Notes: generated by a model not told the origin, from the letters alone. A stretch of 64,000 nucleotides of DNA from Actinoplanes sp. L3-i22 (GCF_019704555.1 NZ_AP024745.1:11087501-11151500); one strand, 5' to 3'; positions 49,478-58,613 are shown, counted from the stretch's first letter. A program made the numbers and translations.

Positions 49478-52400
49478 TTCGGCGGCTCCACAACCTGCCG
49501 GCCCTTCCCCGAGATCGGGCAACTCGTGCGGACCGGGCAGACCCGGCAACGGCTGTTCGCCACCGCGGAGAACGTCGAGGCGGCCATCGTCTCGGCGGTG
49601 CGGCGGACCATCGCGTACGCCCACTGGGGGTCGGTGGCCTCGGTCGCCGGCACCTGCATCTGCTCGCGGGCCTCCTTGCCCGGGCCGAGCTGCACCAGGG
49701 CCGCGCCACCGGTGTCCGAGCCGAAATCGCCGAACGCGCCCGCCTCGACCGCCGCCTGATAGCCGGCGAGCTGCGGGTTCTCCGCCACGTCCGCGGAGAG
49801 CGCGGTCGACTTGCCGGTCTTCAGGTCGATCACCACGAGCCGGCCGGCCTCGTCGATCTCCAGCCGGTCGACCCGGCCGGTCAGCTGGATCGGGCGGCTC
49901 TCGTCCTCCAGCCGGACGGTGAACTCGTGCTCGATCGCCAGCAGCCGGCGCGGATTCGCCGCCAGCCAGCGCAGCAGCTTGTCGACCATCGCCTCGGCGC
50001 GCTCCTGCTCCGGGCCGGCCATCCAGCGGGCGGCCAGCTCGATCGAGTCGAACCGGGCGCTCACGTACTCGACCAGCTTCTCCCGGTCGGCGTGGGCGTC
50101 CTCGGCGAGCATCGCGGCGGCGTGCACCAGATTGCCGATGCCCTGCGCCGGGCCGGCCGGGGCCGCTCCGCCGTGCCGCTCCAGCAACCAGCGCAGGCTG
50201 CAGCGGAGTGCGCTCTCCATGGACGACGGGGTGACCTTGACCGGGACGCCGGCGTCGACCAGCGGGCGCTCGTCGGAGAGTGGGCGCAGGCCCCACCACT
50301 CGTCCGGATGCGCCCCGGGGACTCCGGCGGACGCGAGGCGGGCGAGTTCGGCGGCGGCGGCGCGGCGGCGGCTGGGCGCTTCGCTTGCGGAGACCACTAC
50401 GGTACGGAGTTCTGCCACCAGGGCGGCGAGGGTCAGCGCCCGGGGAGCCCGGCCGACCTCCAGCTCTACGTCCGCCTCAGCGTCGGCCTCCCCGTCCTCG
50501 TCGGTCTCGTCTGTCTTGGCGTCGGCCTCGTCCTGGTCTGTCTTAGCGTCGGCCTCGTCCTGGTCTGTCTTAGCGTCGGCCTCGTCCTGGTCTGCCTTGG
50601 CGTCGGCCTCGTCCTCGGTCGTCGCCTCGCCGCTTGCGCCGGTCGCCGAGGGCAGCTCCGCACCGTGTCCGGACGCAGGGCCCGAGCCACTATCTCCGGA
50701 CATTTCCGGAATGTCGCCTGGCTGGCGGATGATGCCTCGCTCAGAAGGGTCGTCCGCACGGCTCAGTGCGGCCTCGCCGTTCAACCGCACATCGTCCGGC
50801 GAAGGCCGGGCTTCATCGACCGCGAATCCGGCGGTGGCGGGCGCGGGCAGGGCGGCGCCGGCCGGGGGTGGGATGTCATCCGGCGCGGGCGGGCTGTCGC
50901 CGGGCGAGGGTGCGGCAGCGTCGGGCGGGGGTGGGGTGTCGTCGGGCGAGGGTGCGGCGGCGTCGGGCGGGGGTGGGGTGTCGTCGGGTGCGTCGGGGCC
51001 CCAGAGATCGGGGTCCGGCGGGTCGTCCGGCGGGGGCGGGTCCTCCGGGGGCGGGACGTCCGCGTAAGGGTCGTCCGGGCCCGGCGGGCGGGGGCCGGCC
51101 GCGGCGAGTTCGCTGAGGAAGCGGCTGGGCTGCTCCTCGATCGCCGCGCCGCCACTGCCGGCCGAGGCCACCGCGGTCGCGACCAGGCGGCGGCGGGCGC
51201 GGGTGGCGGCCACGTAGAACAGCCGGCGCTCCTCGTCGAGCAGGGCAGAGGTCTCGGCGACGATCGCCTCCGAACCCGACGCGGGGCGGCCGGCGACCGC
51301 GTCGACCAACCGTTCCGAACCGAGCAGGCTGCCGCGCAGACGCAGGTCGGGCCAGATCCCCTCCTGCACGCCGGCCAGCACGACAACGTCCCACTCCAGG
51401 CCCTTCGCGGCGTGCGCGGTGAGCAGGCGGACGGCCTCCCCCCGGTCGGCGCTGGGCGCGATCGTGTCGGCCGGCAGGTCCTGGCCGAGCACGTGGTCCA
51501 GGAAGACGCCGACGCCGGCGCCGGGCAGCCGGTCGACGAAGCGGGCGGCCGCGTCGAAGAGCACGACCATCGCGTCCAGGTCACGGTCGGCGGCCTCGGC
51601 CCGCCACTGCCGGGCTCGGCCGGCCTGCGCCGGGTCGGTGACGCGGAGGTTCCCGGTGCTCAGCGCGTACCACCGGTCGGCGAGACCGCTGGCCTTCCAG
51701 ACCGTCCAGAGCACGTCCTCGGCCGAGGCGCCGGGCTCGGCGGCGGCCGTGCGGGCGACGATCAGCAGGCGGGCGATGGTCTGCGCGGGGCGGGCCCAGC
51801 GGCGTTCCACCAGGTCCAGGCCGGCCGGGTCGCGGACCGCGTCGACCAGCAGCTCGCCGGAGGGCCGCCGGTCGCCGGCCGCCACGGCGAGCGCCCGCAG
51901 GCCCTGCCGCAGCCGGCGCTCGGCCAGCGGGTCGGCGCCGCCCAGCGCCGAGTGCAGCAGCCCGACCGCGGCCTCCTCGTCGAGCAGGTCCGGGTTCAGC
52001 GCGCAGCGCAGTAGCAGCAGGACCGGGGCGACCGCGGGCTGCAGGTGCAGCGGCAGGTCCTCGGCGTGGATCACGGTCGGCACCCCGGAGGCGGCGAGGG
52101 CCCGCTGCACGGACGGCTGCTGCAGCGCGGCGGATCGCATCACGACCGCCATCCGGGACCAGGGCACGCCGTAGAGCAGGTGCGCCTCGCGAAGCGCGTG
52201 CGCGATGAAGGCGGTCTCCGCGGCCGGTGACCGGAATGTCCGCACCACCGCCTCCGCCACCGGCCCGAACTGCGAGATCTCGTCCCCGGTCGCAGCCGCA
52301 CCCGCACCCGCACCCGCAGCTTCACCGGCAGCCGAAGCCGCACCGTCGGCGTCGACCACCGCCCCGGCCTTCCCGCCGCCCGCCGCGATCTCACCGTCGA

Positions 52401-53730
52401 CGCCGGCCCCGCCGTCAGCCGGAGCGCCACCAGCGGCCCCGGCCCCGCCCCGAGCAGCAGCCTCGCCGGCAGCCGGACCGGAGGCCTCGGCTGCGGTGGG
52501 GCCCTGCGTGACGAGTTGGGGCGCGGCCGGCTCGGACTGGGCGGACTCGGACTTGGCCAACTTGGGCTCGGTGGGCTCGGGCTCGGCGGGCTCGGACTGG
52601 GCCGGCTCGGGCTCGGTGGGCGGTAGCGGGGGTGGGGGGAACATCAGGCGGTGGGTGATCGGGCCGCGCATCCGGCGGGCCACCCCCGACGCCGCCGCGA
52701 GCAGGGACGGCGCCGCGCGATAGTTCGTGTGCAGGGTGATCGTCTCGGCCGGAGTGCCCGCCGCTGTCCGGAATCGATCGGTGAAGCCGCCGACCACCCC
52801 CGGATCCGCGCCACGGAAGCCGAAGATCGAGGAGTCCGGGTCGGCGAACGCGACCAGCGGCGTGCCCCCGCCGGCCACCTGGGCGAGCAGGTCGACCTGA
52901 GCCGGGTCGGTCTCGGCCAGCTCGTCGACGAACACGAAGGCGAGCCGGCGGCGCTCGGCGGCCAGCAGGTCGGGCTCGTCGGCGAGCAGCCCGGACGCGG
53001 CCCGGACCAGCTCGGCCGGGTCGTAGGCGACCGAGCCGCGGGTGGTGGCGTCGCGGAGGGACAGAACCTCCACATACTCCCGGAGGAAGCGGGCCGCCGC
53101 GGCCCAGTCGTCACGGCCCAGGTCGGCGGCGTAGCGCGCCAGCTCGAACGGGCCCACGCCACGCTCGGCGGACCGCTGCATCAGGTCACGCAACTGCTGG
53201 GCGAAGGCCCGGGTGGGCAGGGCCGGGCGCAGCGACTCCGGCCAGCCGATCGTGTCGGCGGCGTCCGGATCCTCGATCACGGCGAGCAGCTCGCGGATGA
53301 TCAGGTCCTGCTCCGGGCCGGTGAGCAGCCGCGGGGCCGGCTCGCCACGTTCCGCCGCGGCCCGGCGGAGCAGGCCGAACGCGTACGCATGAAACGTCCT
53401 GACCAGCGGCTCGTGCACGATCCGCCCGGGGTCGCCGGCGACCCGCGCCTCGATCCGGTCGCGCAGGGCGGCGGCGCCGCGGCGGCCGAAGGTCAGCACC
53501 AGGATCCGCTCCGGGTCGACGCCCTCGGCGATCCGGGCGGCGACCGCCTCGACCAGCACGGTGGTCTTGCCGGTGCCGGGACCGCCGACGACCAGCAGCG
53601 GACCGCCGGTGTGCGCGGCGACTCGCCGCTGGACGGGGTCGGCGCGCAGCTCGGGCGCGGCCGGGCGGGGGCGCCGGACCAGGCGGTAGGCCGGCCGGCG
53701 CACCGGGGACTGGGGGGCCGGCGTGCTCAC
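49474..53730 (-). CDS. adnA: AdnA-like helicase-nuclease subunit with large low-complexity insertions
   Basis: This 1418-residue protein has Walker A (VVGGPGTGKTTVL, about 48-60), motif II (FVFVDELAETDPAQ), motif III-like DPDSSIFGFRGAD, motif V (LTAHAAKGLEWDVVVLAGV) and a C-terminal nuclease with VVIDLKTGKS and four Fe-S cysteines (ALRC ... CRVC ... SC), all expected for AdnA. It is much longer than the approximately 1050-residue mycobacterial protein because of insertions: a Pro/Glu- and Ala/Gly-rich region (about 385-505) and a Pro/Asp-rich plus acidic repeat region (about 915-1085). The GTG at 53730 is taken; GTG at 53766 is possible and neither has a Shine-Dalgarno sequence. Confidence 0.88.
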   Translation of the reverse strand: MSTPAPQSPVRRPAYRLVRRPRPAAPELRADPVQRRVAAHTGGPLLVVGGPGTGKTTVLVEAVAARIAEGVDPERILVLTFGRRGAAALRDRIEARVAGDPGRIVHEPLVRTFHAYAFGLLRRAAAERGEPAPRLLTGPEQDLIIRELLAVIEDPDAADTIGWPESLRPALPTRAFAQQLRDLMQRSAERGVGPFELARYAADLGRDDWAAAARFLREYVEVLSLRDATTRGSVAYDPAELVRAASGLLADEPDLLAAERRRLAFVFVDELAETDPAQVDLLAQVAGGGTPLVAFADPDSSIFGFRGADPGVVGGFTDRFRTAAGTPAETITLHTNYRAAPSLLAAASGVARRMRGPITHRLMFPPPPLPPTEPEPAQSEPAEPEPTEPKLAKSESAQSEPAAPQLVTQGPTAAEASGPAAGEAAARGGAGAAGGAPADGGAGVDGEIAAGGGKAGAVVDADGAASAAGEAAGAGAGAAATGDEISQFGPVAEAVVRTFRSPAAETAFIAHALREAHLLYGVPWSRMAVVMRSAALQQPSVQRALAASGVPTVIHAEDLPLHLQPAVAPVLLLLRCALNPDLLDEEAAVGLLHSALGGADPLAERRLRQGLRALAVAAGDRRPSGELLVDAVRDPAGLDLVERRWARPAQTIARLLIVARTAAAEPGASAEDVLWTVWKASGLADRWYALSTGNLRVTDPAQAGRARQWRAEAADRDLDAMVVLFDAAARFVDRLPGAGVGVFLDHVLGQDLPADTIAPSADRGEAVRLLTAHAAKGLEWDVVVLAGVQEGIWPDLRLRGSLLGSERLVDAVAGRPASGSEAIVAETSALLDEERRLFYVAATRARRRLVATAVASAGSGGAAIEEQPSRFLSELAAAGPRPPGPDDPYADVPPPEDPPPPDDPPDPDLWGPDAPDDTPPPPDAAAPSPDDTPPPPDAAAPSPGDSPPAPDDIPPPAGAALPAPATAGFAVDEARPSPDDVRLNGEAALSRADDPSERGIIRQPGDIPEMSGDSGSGPASGHGAELPSATGASGEATTEDEADAKADQDEADAKTDQDEADAKTDQDEADAKTDETDEDGEADAEADVELEVGRAPRALTLAALVAELRTVVVSASEAPSRRRAAAAELARLASAGVPGAHPDEWWGLRPLSDERPLVDAGVPVKVTPSSMESALRCSLRWLLERHGGAAPAGPAQGIGNLVHAAAMLAEDAHADREKLVEYVSARFDSIELAARWMAGPEQERAEAMVDKLLRWLAANPRRLLAIEHEFTVRLEDESRPIQLTGRVDRLEIDEAGRLVVIDLKTGKSTALSADVAENPQLAGYQAAVEAGAFGDFGSDTGGAALVQLGPGKEAREQMQVPATEATDPQWAYAMVRRTAETMAASTFSAVANSRCRVCPVRTSCPISGKGRQVVEPPK
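50500..50622. repeat. 27-bp tandem repeat inside adnA
   Basis: Three full 27-bp copies (50521-50547, 50548-50574, 50575-50601) flanked by partial copies encode the repeated nonapeptide DEADAKTDQ on the minus strand. The first two copies are identical. Confidence 0.95.
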
Positions 53731-53771
53731 GGCATCTATGAGAGCACGCCGGTACGACGTTTCCACCAGGT

Positions 53772-53906
53772 CACCCGGCCCACGGCGGCGAGCGACGGCG
53801 CGAAAGTAAGCCGCATCACCCGGCCCGTGCCGACGAACAGCGGCGCGAAAGCAAGCCGCGTCACCCGGCCCACCGCGGCGCGTGACGGCGCGCGAGTAAG
53901 CCGCGT
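53772..53906. repeat. Three 45-bp tandem repeats between LOG gene and adnA
   Basis: Copies 53772-53816, 53817-53861 and 53862-53906 each begin CACCCGGCCC and end GTAAGCCGC(A/G)T or GCAAGCCGCGT. The period is exactly 45 bases. The last copy ends at the stop codon of the LOG gene and the first begins just upstream of the possible adnA start at 53766. Confidence 0.9.
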
Positions 53907-54463
53907 CACCCCGCGGGAGCGGCGAGCGCGCCCTCGATCGCGTCCAGCGCGTCCGGCAGCGAGCGAGCCACCAGCACCGTCTCCATCGCCCCGGCCCGCA
54001 CGAACTTCGTCGCGACCAGCCCGTTGAGCCACGTGATCAGACCGTCGTAGAAGCCGTCCGGGTCGAGGACGACGATCGGCTTGCGGTGCACGCCCAGCGT
54101 CGCCGTGGTCCACACCTCGAAGAGCTCGTCCAGCGTGCCGAGGCCGCCGGGCAGGGTGAGGAACGCGTCCGACCGGTCGATCATCAGGTTCTTCCGGCCG
54201 CCCATGTCGTCGGTGACGATCAGCTCGTCGGAGGCGGTGTCGGCCACCTCCATGTCGATCAGACACTGCGGGATGATGCCGAGGGTGTGCCCGCCGGCGG
54301 ACCGGGCGCCCTCGGCGACCGTGCCCATCATGCCGACCCGGCCGCCGCCGGAGACCAGCGTGTGCCCGCGCGCGGCGAGCGCCCGGCCGGTCTCGGCGGC
54401 GAGGTCCAGCCAGCGCTGCTCGACGGTGTCCGACGAGGCGCAGAACACGCAGATCGCGGCCAT
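53906..54463 (-). CDS. LOG family protein (TIGR00730), first of two
   Basis: This 185-residue protein has the LOG signature SGGGRVGMMGTVAEGA and PGGLGTLDELFEV (PGGxGTxxE), with ICVFCASSD at the N-terminus. LOG proteins are nucleoside 5'-monophosphate phosphoribohydrolases that release free cytokinin-type bases. It starts at ATG 54463, overlapping the last base of the upstream gene's stop (TGATG), so the two paralogues are translationally coupled. The next leftward feature is the 45-bp repeat array before adnA. Confidence 0.9.
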   Translation of the reverse strand: MAAICVFCASSDTVEQRWLDLAAETGRALAARGHTLVSGGGRVGMMGTVAEGARSAGGHTLGIIPQCLIDMEVADTASDELIVTDDMGGRKNLMIDRSDAFLTLPGGLGTLDELFEVWTTATLGVHRKPIVVLDPDGFYDGLITWLNGLVATKFVRAGAMETVLVARSLPDALDAIEGALAAPAG

Positions 54464-55245
54464 CAGGACGGGTCCTCGTCGGCGAGGGCGGTGGCCATCC
54501 CGGCGTCGACGATGATCCGGACCGCCTCGTCGACGTCGTCGGTGACCTGCATCAGTTCGAGGTCGGCCTCGTTGATCTTGCCGTCCTCGAGCATCCGCCG
54601 CTTGATCCAGTCGAGCAGGCCGCTCCAGTAGTCGACGCCCATCAGGATCACCGGGAACCGGGTCACCTTGCGCGTCTGGACCAGCGTGATCGCCTCGAAC
54701 AGCTCGTCGAGCGTGCCGAACCCGCCGGGCAGCACGACGAACGCCTGCGCGTACTTCACGAACATGGTCTTGCGCACGAAGAAGTAGCGGAAGTCGATGC
54801 CGATGTCGACCCAGTCGTTGAGGCCCTGCTCGAACGGCAGCTCGATGCCGAGCCCGACGGACATCCCGCCGGCGTCGGTGGCGCCGCGGTTCGCCGCCTC
54901 CATCACGCCTGGGCCGCCGCCGGTGATCACCGCGTAGCCCGCCTCGGCGAGCGCGGCGCCCAGCCGGGTGGCGAGCTCGCACTCGGCGCTCTCCGGCTTG
55001 CTGCGGGCCGAGCCGAAGACGCTGACCGCCGGTGGCAGGTCGGCCAGGGTGTCGAAGCCCTCGACGAACTCGGAGAGGATCCGCAGGGCGCGCCATGCGT
55101 CCTTCGTCTTCCACTCGCTGCGATGATGTGAGTCAAGCAATTTCTCGTCCGCGGTACTCGGCGGCACGGCGTCCCGACGCAGTGTGACCGCACCCCGATG
55201 ACGCTGCGGCGCGGCCGGTGGTCGCCCGTTGGTGCTCTCCGTCAT
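54463..55245 (-). CDS. LOG family protein (TIGR00730), second of two
   Basis: This 260-residue protein has an N-terminal extension (residues 1-60; HRGAVTLRRDAVPPSTADEKLL) and the LOG core with VFGSARSK, TGGGPGVMEAANRGA and LPGGFGTLDELFEAI. It is more divergent from the first copy than a recent duplication would be, so the pair is old. The group includes long-form LOG proteins next to dapE in other actinobacteria. The ATG at 55245 is used. Confidence 0.9.
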   Translation of the reverse strand: MTESTNGRPPAAPQRHRGAVTLRRDAVPPSTADEKLLDSHHRSEWKTKDAWRALRILSEFVEGFDTLADLPPAVSVFGSARSKPESAECELATRLGAALAEAGYAVITGGGPGVMEAANRGATDAGGMSVGLGIELPFEQGLNDWVDIGIDFRYFFVRKTMFVKYAQAFVVLPGGFGTLDELFEAITLVQTRKVTRFPVILMGVDYWSGLLDWIKRRMLEDGKINEADLELMQVTDDVDEAVRIIVDAGMATALADEDPS

Positions 55246-55443
55246 GCGTCCAAGGTAGTGCGGACGGTCAGTACCCGGTGAATAACCGGCTGCGTTTCGG
55301 TAAGAGGATTGCGACGTGGAGACCTTTTTGCCAGATTGAAGCAACGGACGGTAGCTCTGGCACGTCTATACAGTTACCGAGCCGCGTACACACGGCAGGC
55401 ACGGCGCCCGGAGCCCGGGTGTCCCGGTGAAAGGGCGGCCACC

Positions 55444-55629
55444 GTGACGAACCGATATGAGCGGCTCAAGATGCACCGTCGCATGCAGCGGCGGATCCAG
55501 CTGGTGGTGGAGGAACGCCGGGTCGCCTTCGCGGCGCGGCAGCCCGATCCGGCCTTCGACCCGGAGACCACCATGGAGGTCTCGGTGCCCCAGCGCGCGA
55601 TCGGCCGGGCGGCGATACCCCAGCTCTGA
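55444..55629 (+). CDS. Small basic protein, unknown
   Basis: This 61-residue protein begins VTNRYERLKMHRRMQRRIQLVVEERRVAF and ends with VSVPQRAIGRAAIPQL. The first half is strongly basic and helical. I do not recognise it. The GTG at 55444 has GAAAGGG upstream (about 55429-55435). Its stop lies at the start of a 29-bp tandem repeat. It is divergent from the second LOG gene and convergent with dapE. Confidence 0.5.
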   Translation: MTNRYERLKMHRRMQRRIQLVVEERRVAFAARQPDPAFDPETTMEVSVPQRAIGRAAIPQL

Positions 55630-55680
55630 GAAGCCTGGCCGCGATACGCCGGCTCTGAGAAGCCGGGCCGCGATCCCCCA
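55623..55680. repeat. 29-bp tandem repeat
   Basis: 55623-55651 and 55652-55680 (GCTCTGAGAAGCC...GCGAT...) are near-identical, and a degenerate third copy may precede them. The stop codon of the small gene lies in copy 1. Confidence 0.8.
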
Positions 55681-55694
55681 GGTCCAGGGGCGGG

Positions 55695-56768
55695 TCAGGA
55701 ACTGGCCAGCCAGCGGTGCAGCGTGGCCGCGCCGTCCCGGATCTGGCCGATCTCGACGTGCTCGTCCGGCGCGTGCGCCAGCGACGGGTCGCCGGGGCCG
55801 TAGTTCAGCGCCGGGATGCCCAGCTGCGCGAACCGGGCCACGTCGGTCCAGCCCAGCTTGGCGGCCGGCTCGACGCCGACCGCGGTGAGGAACTCCCGGG
55901 CCGCGGCGGCGTCCAGGCCGGGCAGCGCGCCCGGCGCGGAGTCGGTGACCGCCAGGTCGAAGCCCTCGAAGACCTCGGTCAGGTGTGCCAGCGCCTGTGC
56001 TTCCGAGCGGTCCGGGGCGAACCGCAGGTTGACCTCGACCGCGCATTCGTCCGGAACAACATTTCCGGCCACACCCCCACTGATGCGTACGGCGTTCAGC
56101 CCTTCCCGATACGTGCACCCGTCGATCGTCACGGTCCGCGGGTGGTACGTGTCCAGCCGCCGCAGCACCTCGCCGGCCGCGTGGATGGCGTTCACCCCGC
56201 GCCAGGCCCGGGCCGTGTGCGCCCGCCGCCCGTGCGTGCGCACCAGCGCCTTGAGCGTCCCCTGGCAGCCGGCCTCGACCACCCCGTACGTCGGTTCGAG
56301 CAGCACCGCGAAGTCGGCCCGGAGCCAGTCCGGATGGCTGGCCGAGACCAGGTTGAGCCCGTTGAACTCGGAGTCGATCTCCTCGGCCTCGTAGAACAGG
56401 TACGTCACGTCGTACGCCGGATCCGGCAGGGTGGCCGCGAGGTGCAGGGCGATCGCGACCCCGGACTTCATGTCCGACGTCCCGCAGCCGTAGATGAGAT
56501 CGTCGACGACAGTGGACGGCCAGTTGTCGTCGATCGGCACCGTGTCGAGGTGCCCGGCCAGCACCACGCGCTGTGCCCGGCCGAGTTCGGTGCGCGCCAT
56601 CACGGTGTTGCCGACCCGTTCGACGGTCAGGTGCGCGGCGCTGCGGAGGACGTCCTCGACGCAGTCGGCGATCACCTTCTCGTCTCGGGACACGGATTCG
56701 ATGTCGACCAGCGCGCGGGTCAGCTCGACCGGGTCGACAAGCACGTCCGGGGTCAGCGGGTTGGCCAT
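55695..56768 (-). CDS. dapE: Succinyl-diaminopimelate desuccinylase
   Basis: This 357-residue M20 metallopeptidase has the metal ligands and catalytic residues in order: GHLDTVPIDDNWP (His, Asp), YGCGTSDMKSGVAIAL (bridging Asp), FYEAEEID (catalytic Glu-Glu), LLEPTYGVVEAGCQG and a C-terminal HAPDEHVEI (His). It releases succinate from N-succinyl-LL-diaminopimelate in lysine and peptidoglycan precursor synthesis. The ATG at 56768 is used. It is divergent from dapD, the enzyme two steps earlier in the pathway, across 76 bases. Confidence 0.95.
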   Translation of the reverse strand: MANPLTPDVLVDPVELTRALVDIESVSRDEKVIADCVEDVLRSAAHLTVERVGNTVMARTELGRAQRVVLAGHLDTVPIDDNWPSTVVDDLIYGCGTSDMKSGVAIALHLAATLPDPAYDVTYLFYEAEEIDSEFNGLNLVSASHPDWLRADFAVLLEPTYGVVEAGCQGTLKALVRTHGRRAHTARAWRGVNAIHAAGEVLRRLDTYHPRTVTIDGCTYREGLNAVRISGGVAGNVVPDECAVEVNLRFAPDRSEAQALAHLTEVFEGFDLAVTDSAPGALPGLDAAAAREFLTAVGVEPAAKLGWTDVARFAQLGIPALNYGPGDPSLAHAPDEHVEIGQIRDGAATLHRWLASS

Positions 56769-56844
56769 GTGCGCACCATACAAGGCCATCCCGAGCATCG
56801 GACGCGCCCGATCCGGCACCCCCGTGCCTAGTAGGGTTCATGCC

Positions 56845-57792
56845 GTGGATACCGCGATCTCGACCTCGCCCGCCTGGGGCCTCGGTCTGGCCACCGTCAC
56901 CGCCGAGGGGCAGGTGCTGGACACCTGGTTCCCGGCCGGCTTCCTGGGCCTGGGTGAGGAGCCGGCCGACCTGCCCGCGCTGCCCGCCGGGCTGACCGGC
57001 CCGAAGCTGCTGCCCGGCCTCTCGACCGTCGAGGTGCACGTCACGGTCAAGTCGCTGGCCGAGCCGATCACCGACAGCAGCGAGGCCTACCTGCGGCTGC
57101 ACCTGCTCTCGCACCGCCTGGTCCGGCCGAACGAGCTGAACCTGGACGGGATCTTCGGCAAGCTGGCCAACGTCGCCTGGACCTCGGCCGGCCCCTGCCC
57201 GCCGGACCGGGTCGACGAGCTGCGCTTCCTGGAGCGCGCCGCGGGCCGGCACCTGAGTGTCCACGGCATCGACAAGTTCCCCCGCCTGACCGATTACGTC
57301 TCGCCCACCGGCGTCCGGATCGCCGACGCGGACCGGGTCCGGCTGGGCGCCTACCTGGCCCCGGGGACGACGATCATGCAGGAGGGCTTCGTCAACTTCA
57401 ACGCCGGCACGCTGGGCACCTCGATGGTCGAGGGCCGCATCGTGCAGGGCGTGGTGGTCGGCGACGGGTCCGACATCGGCGGCGGTTCGTCGATCATGGG
57501 CACGCTCTCCGGCGGCGGCAAGGACAAGATCCGGATCGGCGAGCGCAGCCTGCTCGGGGCGAACGCGGGCGTCGGCATCTCGCTGGGCGACGACTGCGTG
57601 GTCGAGGCGGGCACCTACATCACCGCGTCGTCGAAGATCGGGCTGCCCGACGGGCGTGTGGTGAAGGCCATCGAGCTGTCGGGTGTGAACAATCTCCTGT
57701 TCTGGCGGAACTCGGTCTCCGGCGCCCTGGAGGCCCGCCCCCGCAAGGGCACCGGCATCGAGCTGAACAGCGCCCTGCACGCGAACGACTGA
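56845..57792 (+). CDS. dapD: 2,3,4,5-tetrahydropyridine-2,6-dicarboxylate N-succinyltransferase
   Basis: This 315-residue enzyme adds succinyl from succinyl-CoA to tetrahydrodipicolinate. The C-terminal left-handed beta-helix is visible as hexapeptide-type repeats (VRLGAYLAPGTTIMQEGFVNFNAGTLGTSMVEGRIVQGVVVGDGSDIGGGSSIMG), and the acidic MVEGRI segment is a known actinobacterial feature. The GTG at 56845 has TAGGG upstream; an ATG five bases earlier is out of frame. Actinobacterial DapD is of this length. It is in the same divergent pair as dapE. A hairpin at 57803-57840 follows. Confidence 0.95.
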   Translation: MDTAISTSPAWGLGLATVTAEGQVLDTWFPAGFLGLGEEPADLPALPAGLTGPKLLPGLSTVEVHVTVKSLAEPITDSSEAYLRLHLLSHRLVRPNELNLDGIFGKLANVAWTSAGPCPPDRVDELRFLERAAGRHLSVHGIDKFPRLTDYVSPTGVRIADADRVRLGAYLAPGTTIMQEGFVNFNAGTLGTSMVEGRIVQGVVVGDGSDIGGGSSIMGTLSGGGKDKIRIGERSLLGANAGVGISLGDDCVVEAGTYITASSKIGLPDGRVVKAIELSGVNNLLFWRNSVSGALEARPRKGTGIELNSALHAND

Positions 57793-57793
57793 T

Positions 57794-58612
57794 CTAACGC
57801 AACACTGAGGCGGCCGCCGTGCGAACGGCGGCCGTCAGTGTGTTCAGCAGGTCCGACTCGATCCGCCAGTACTGCCAGTAGAGCGGGATGTCCAGGAAGA
57901 CGTCCGGAAATATCTGGACATATTCGCCGGAGGCCAGCAGCGGCCCGGCGTTCTGCTCCGGCACCGTGCCCCAGCCCAGCCCCAGCCGGATCGCCTCGTT
58001 GAACGCCGACGCCGCCGGCACGTAGTGCACCCGCTCCGGCGGCCGCCCGCCGACCAGCTCCAGGAACCGGTGCTGCAGCTGGTCCTTGCGGTTGTAGACG
58101 ATCATCGGCGCGGTGTCGAAGGCGAGGCCCGGCGCGGCGACCGCCAGGTAGCGCATCGCCCCCAGCCGCTCCACCCGGCAGCCCTGGACCGCCACGTTCT
58201 CCGCGGTCACCGCGGCCATCGTGGTCCCCGACCGGAGCAGGTCGGCGGTGAAGTCCTGATCGTCGGTGTGGATCTCGAAGGTGGCGCCCGGTACCTCGGT
58301 CAGCACCGGCATGAACCAGGTGTTGAGCGAGTCCGCGTTCACCACGATCGAGATCCGGGTGCCGCCGCGGGCCTGCGCCAGCGCCTCCCGTTCGAGCAGC
58401 GCCACCTGCCCGGCGAAACGGACCAGCGCCTGCCCGGCCACGGTCGCGGTGCACGGCTTGGCCCGGCGCACCAGCACCTGGCCGACCGCCCGTTCGAGCG
58501 CCTTTATCCGCTGGCTGACCGCCGATGGGGTGATGTGCAGCACCCGGGCGGCGGCCTCGAAACTGCCCTGTTCGACGACGGCCTGGAAGGTTTCGAGCTG
58601 TACCTGGTCCAC
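57794..58612 (-). CDS. lysG: LysR family regulator of the LysG/ArgP type
   Basis: This 272-residue regulator has a LysR helix-turn-helix (residues 5-40: LETFQAVVEQGSFEAAARVLHITPSAVSQRIKALERAVGQVLV) and the LysG/ArgP ligand domain (NADSLNTWFMPVLTEVP, DDQDFTADLLRSGTTMAAVTAE). In Corynebacterium glutamicum LysG activates lysE when lysine or arginine is high. The divergent lysE exporter is next to it, so the same circuit is likely. GTG at 58612 is the start. Its last 47 bases overlap a hairpin behind dapD. Confidence 0.93.
   Translation of the reverse strand: MDQVQLETFQAVVEQGSFEAAARVLHITPSAVSQRIKALERAVGQVLVRRAKPCTATVAGQALVRFAGQVALLEREALAQARGGTRISIVVNADSLNTWFMPVLTEVPGATFEIHTDDQDFTADLLRSGTTMAAVTAENVAVQGCRVERLGAMRYLAVAAPGLAFDTAPMIVYNRKDQLQHRFLELVGGRPPERVHYVPAASAFNEAIRLGLGWGTVPEQNAGPLLASGEYVQIFPDVFLDIPLYWQYWRIESDLLNTLTAAVRTAAASVLR
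57803..57840. terminator. Hairpin at dapD/lysG convergent ends
   Basis: CACTGA-GG-CGGCCGCCGT pairs with ACGGCGGCCG-TCAGTG around GCGA, a 16-bp stem with a two-base bulge. It lies inside the last codons of lysG and follows the dapD stop by about 10 bases; TGTGTTC follows on the plus strand. Confidence 0.6.
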
Positions 58613-58613
58613 G

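Noticed and set aside
45497..49759. 1420-codon plus-strand frame opposite adnB
   Set aside because: It is a shadow of adnB and the convergent small gene; no motifs and biased composition.
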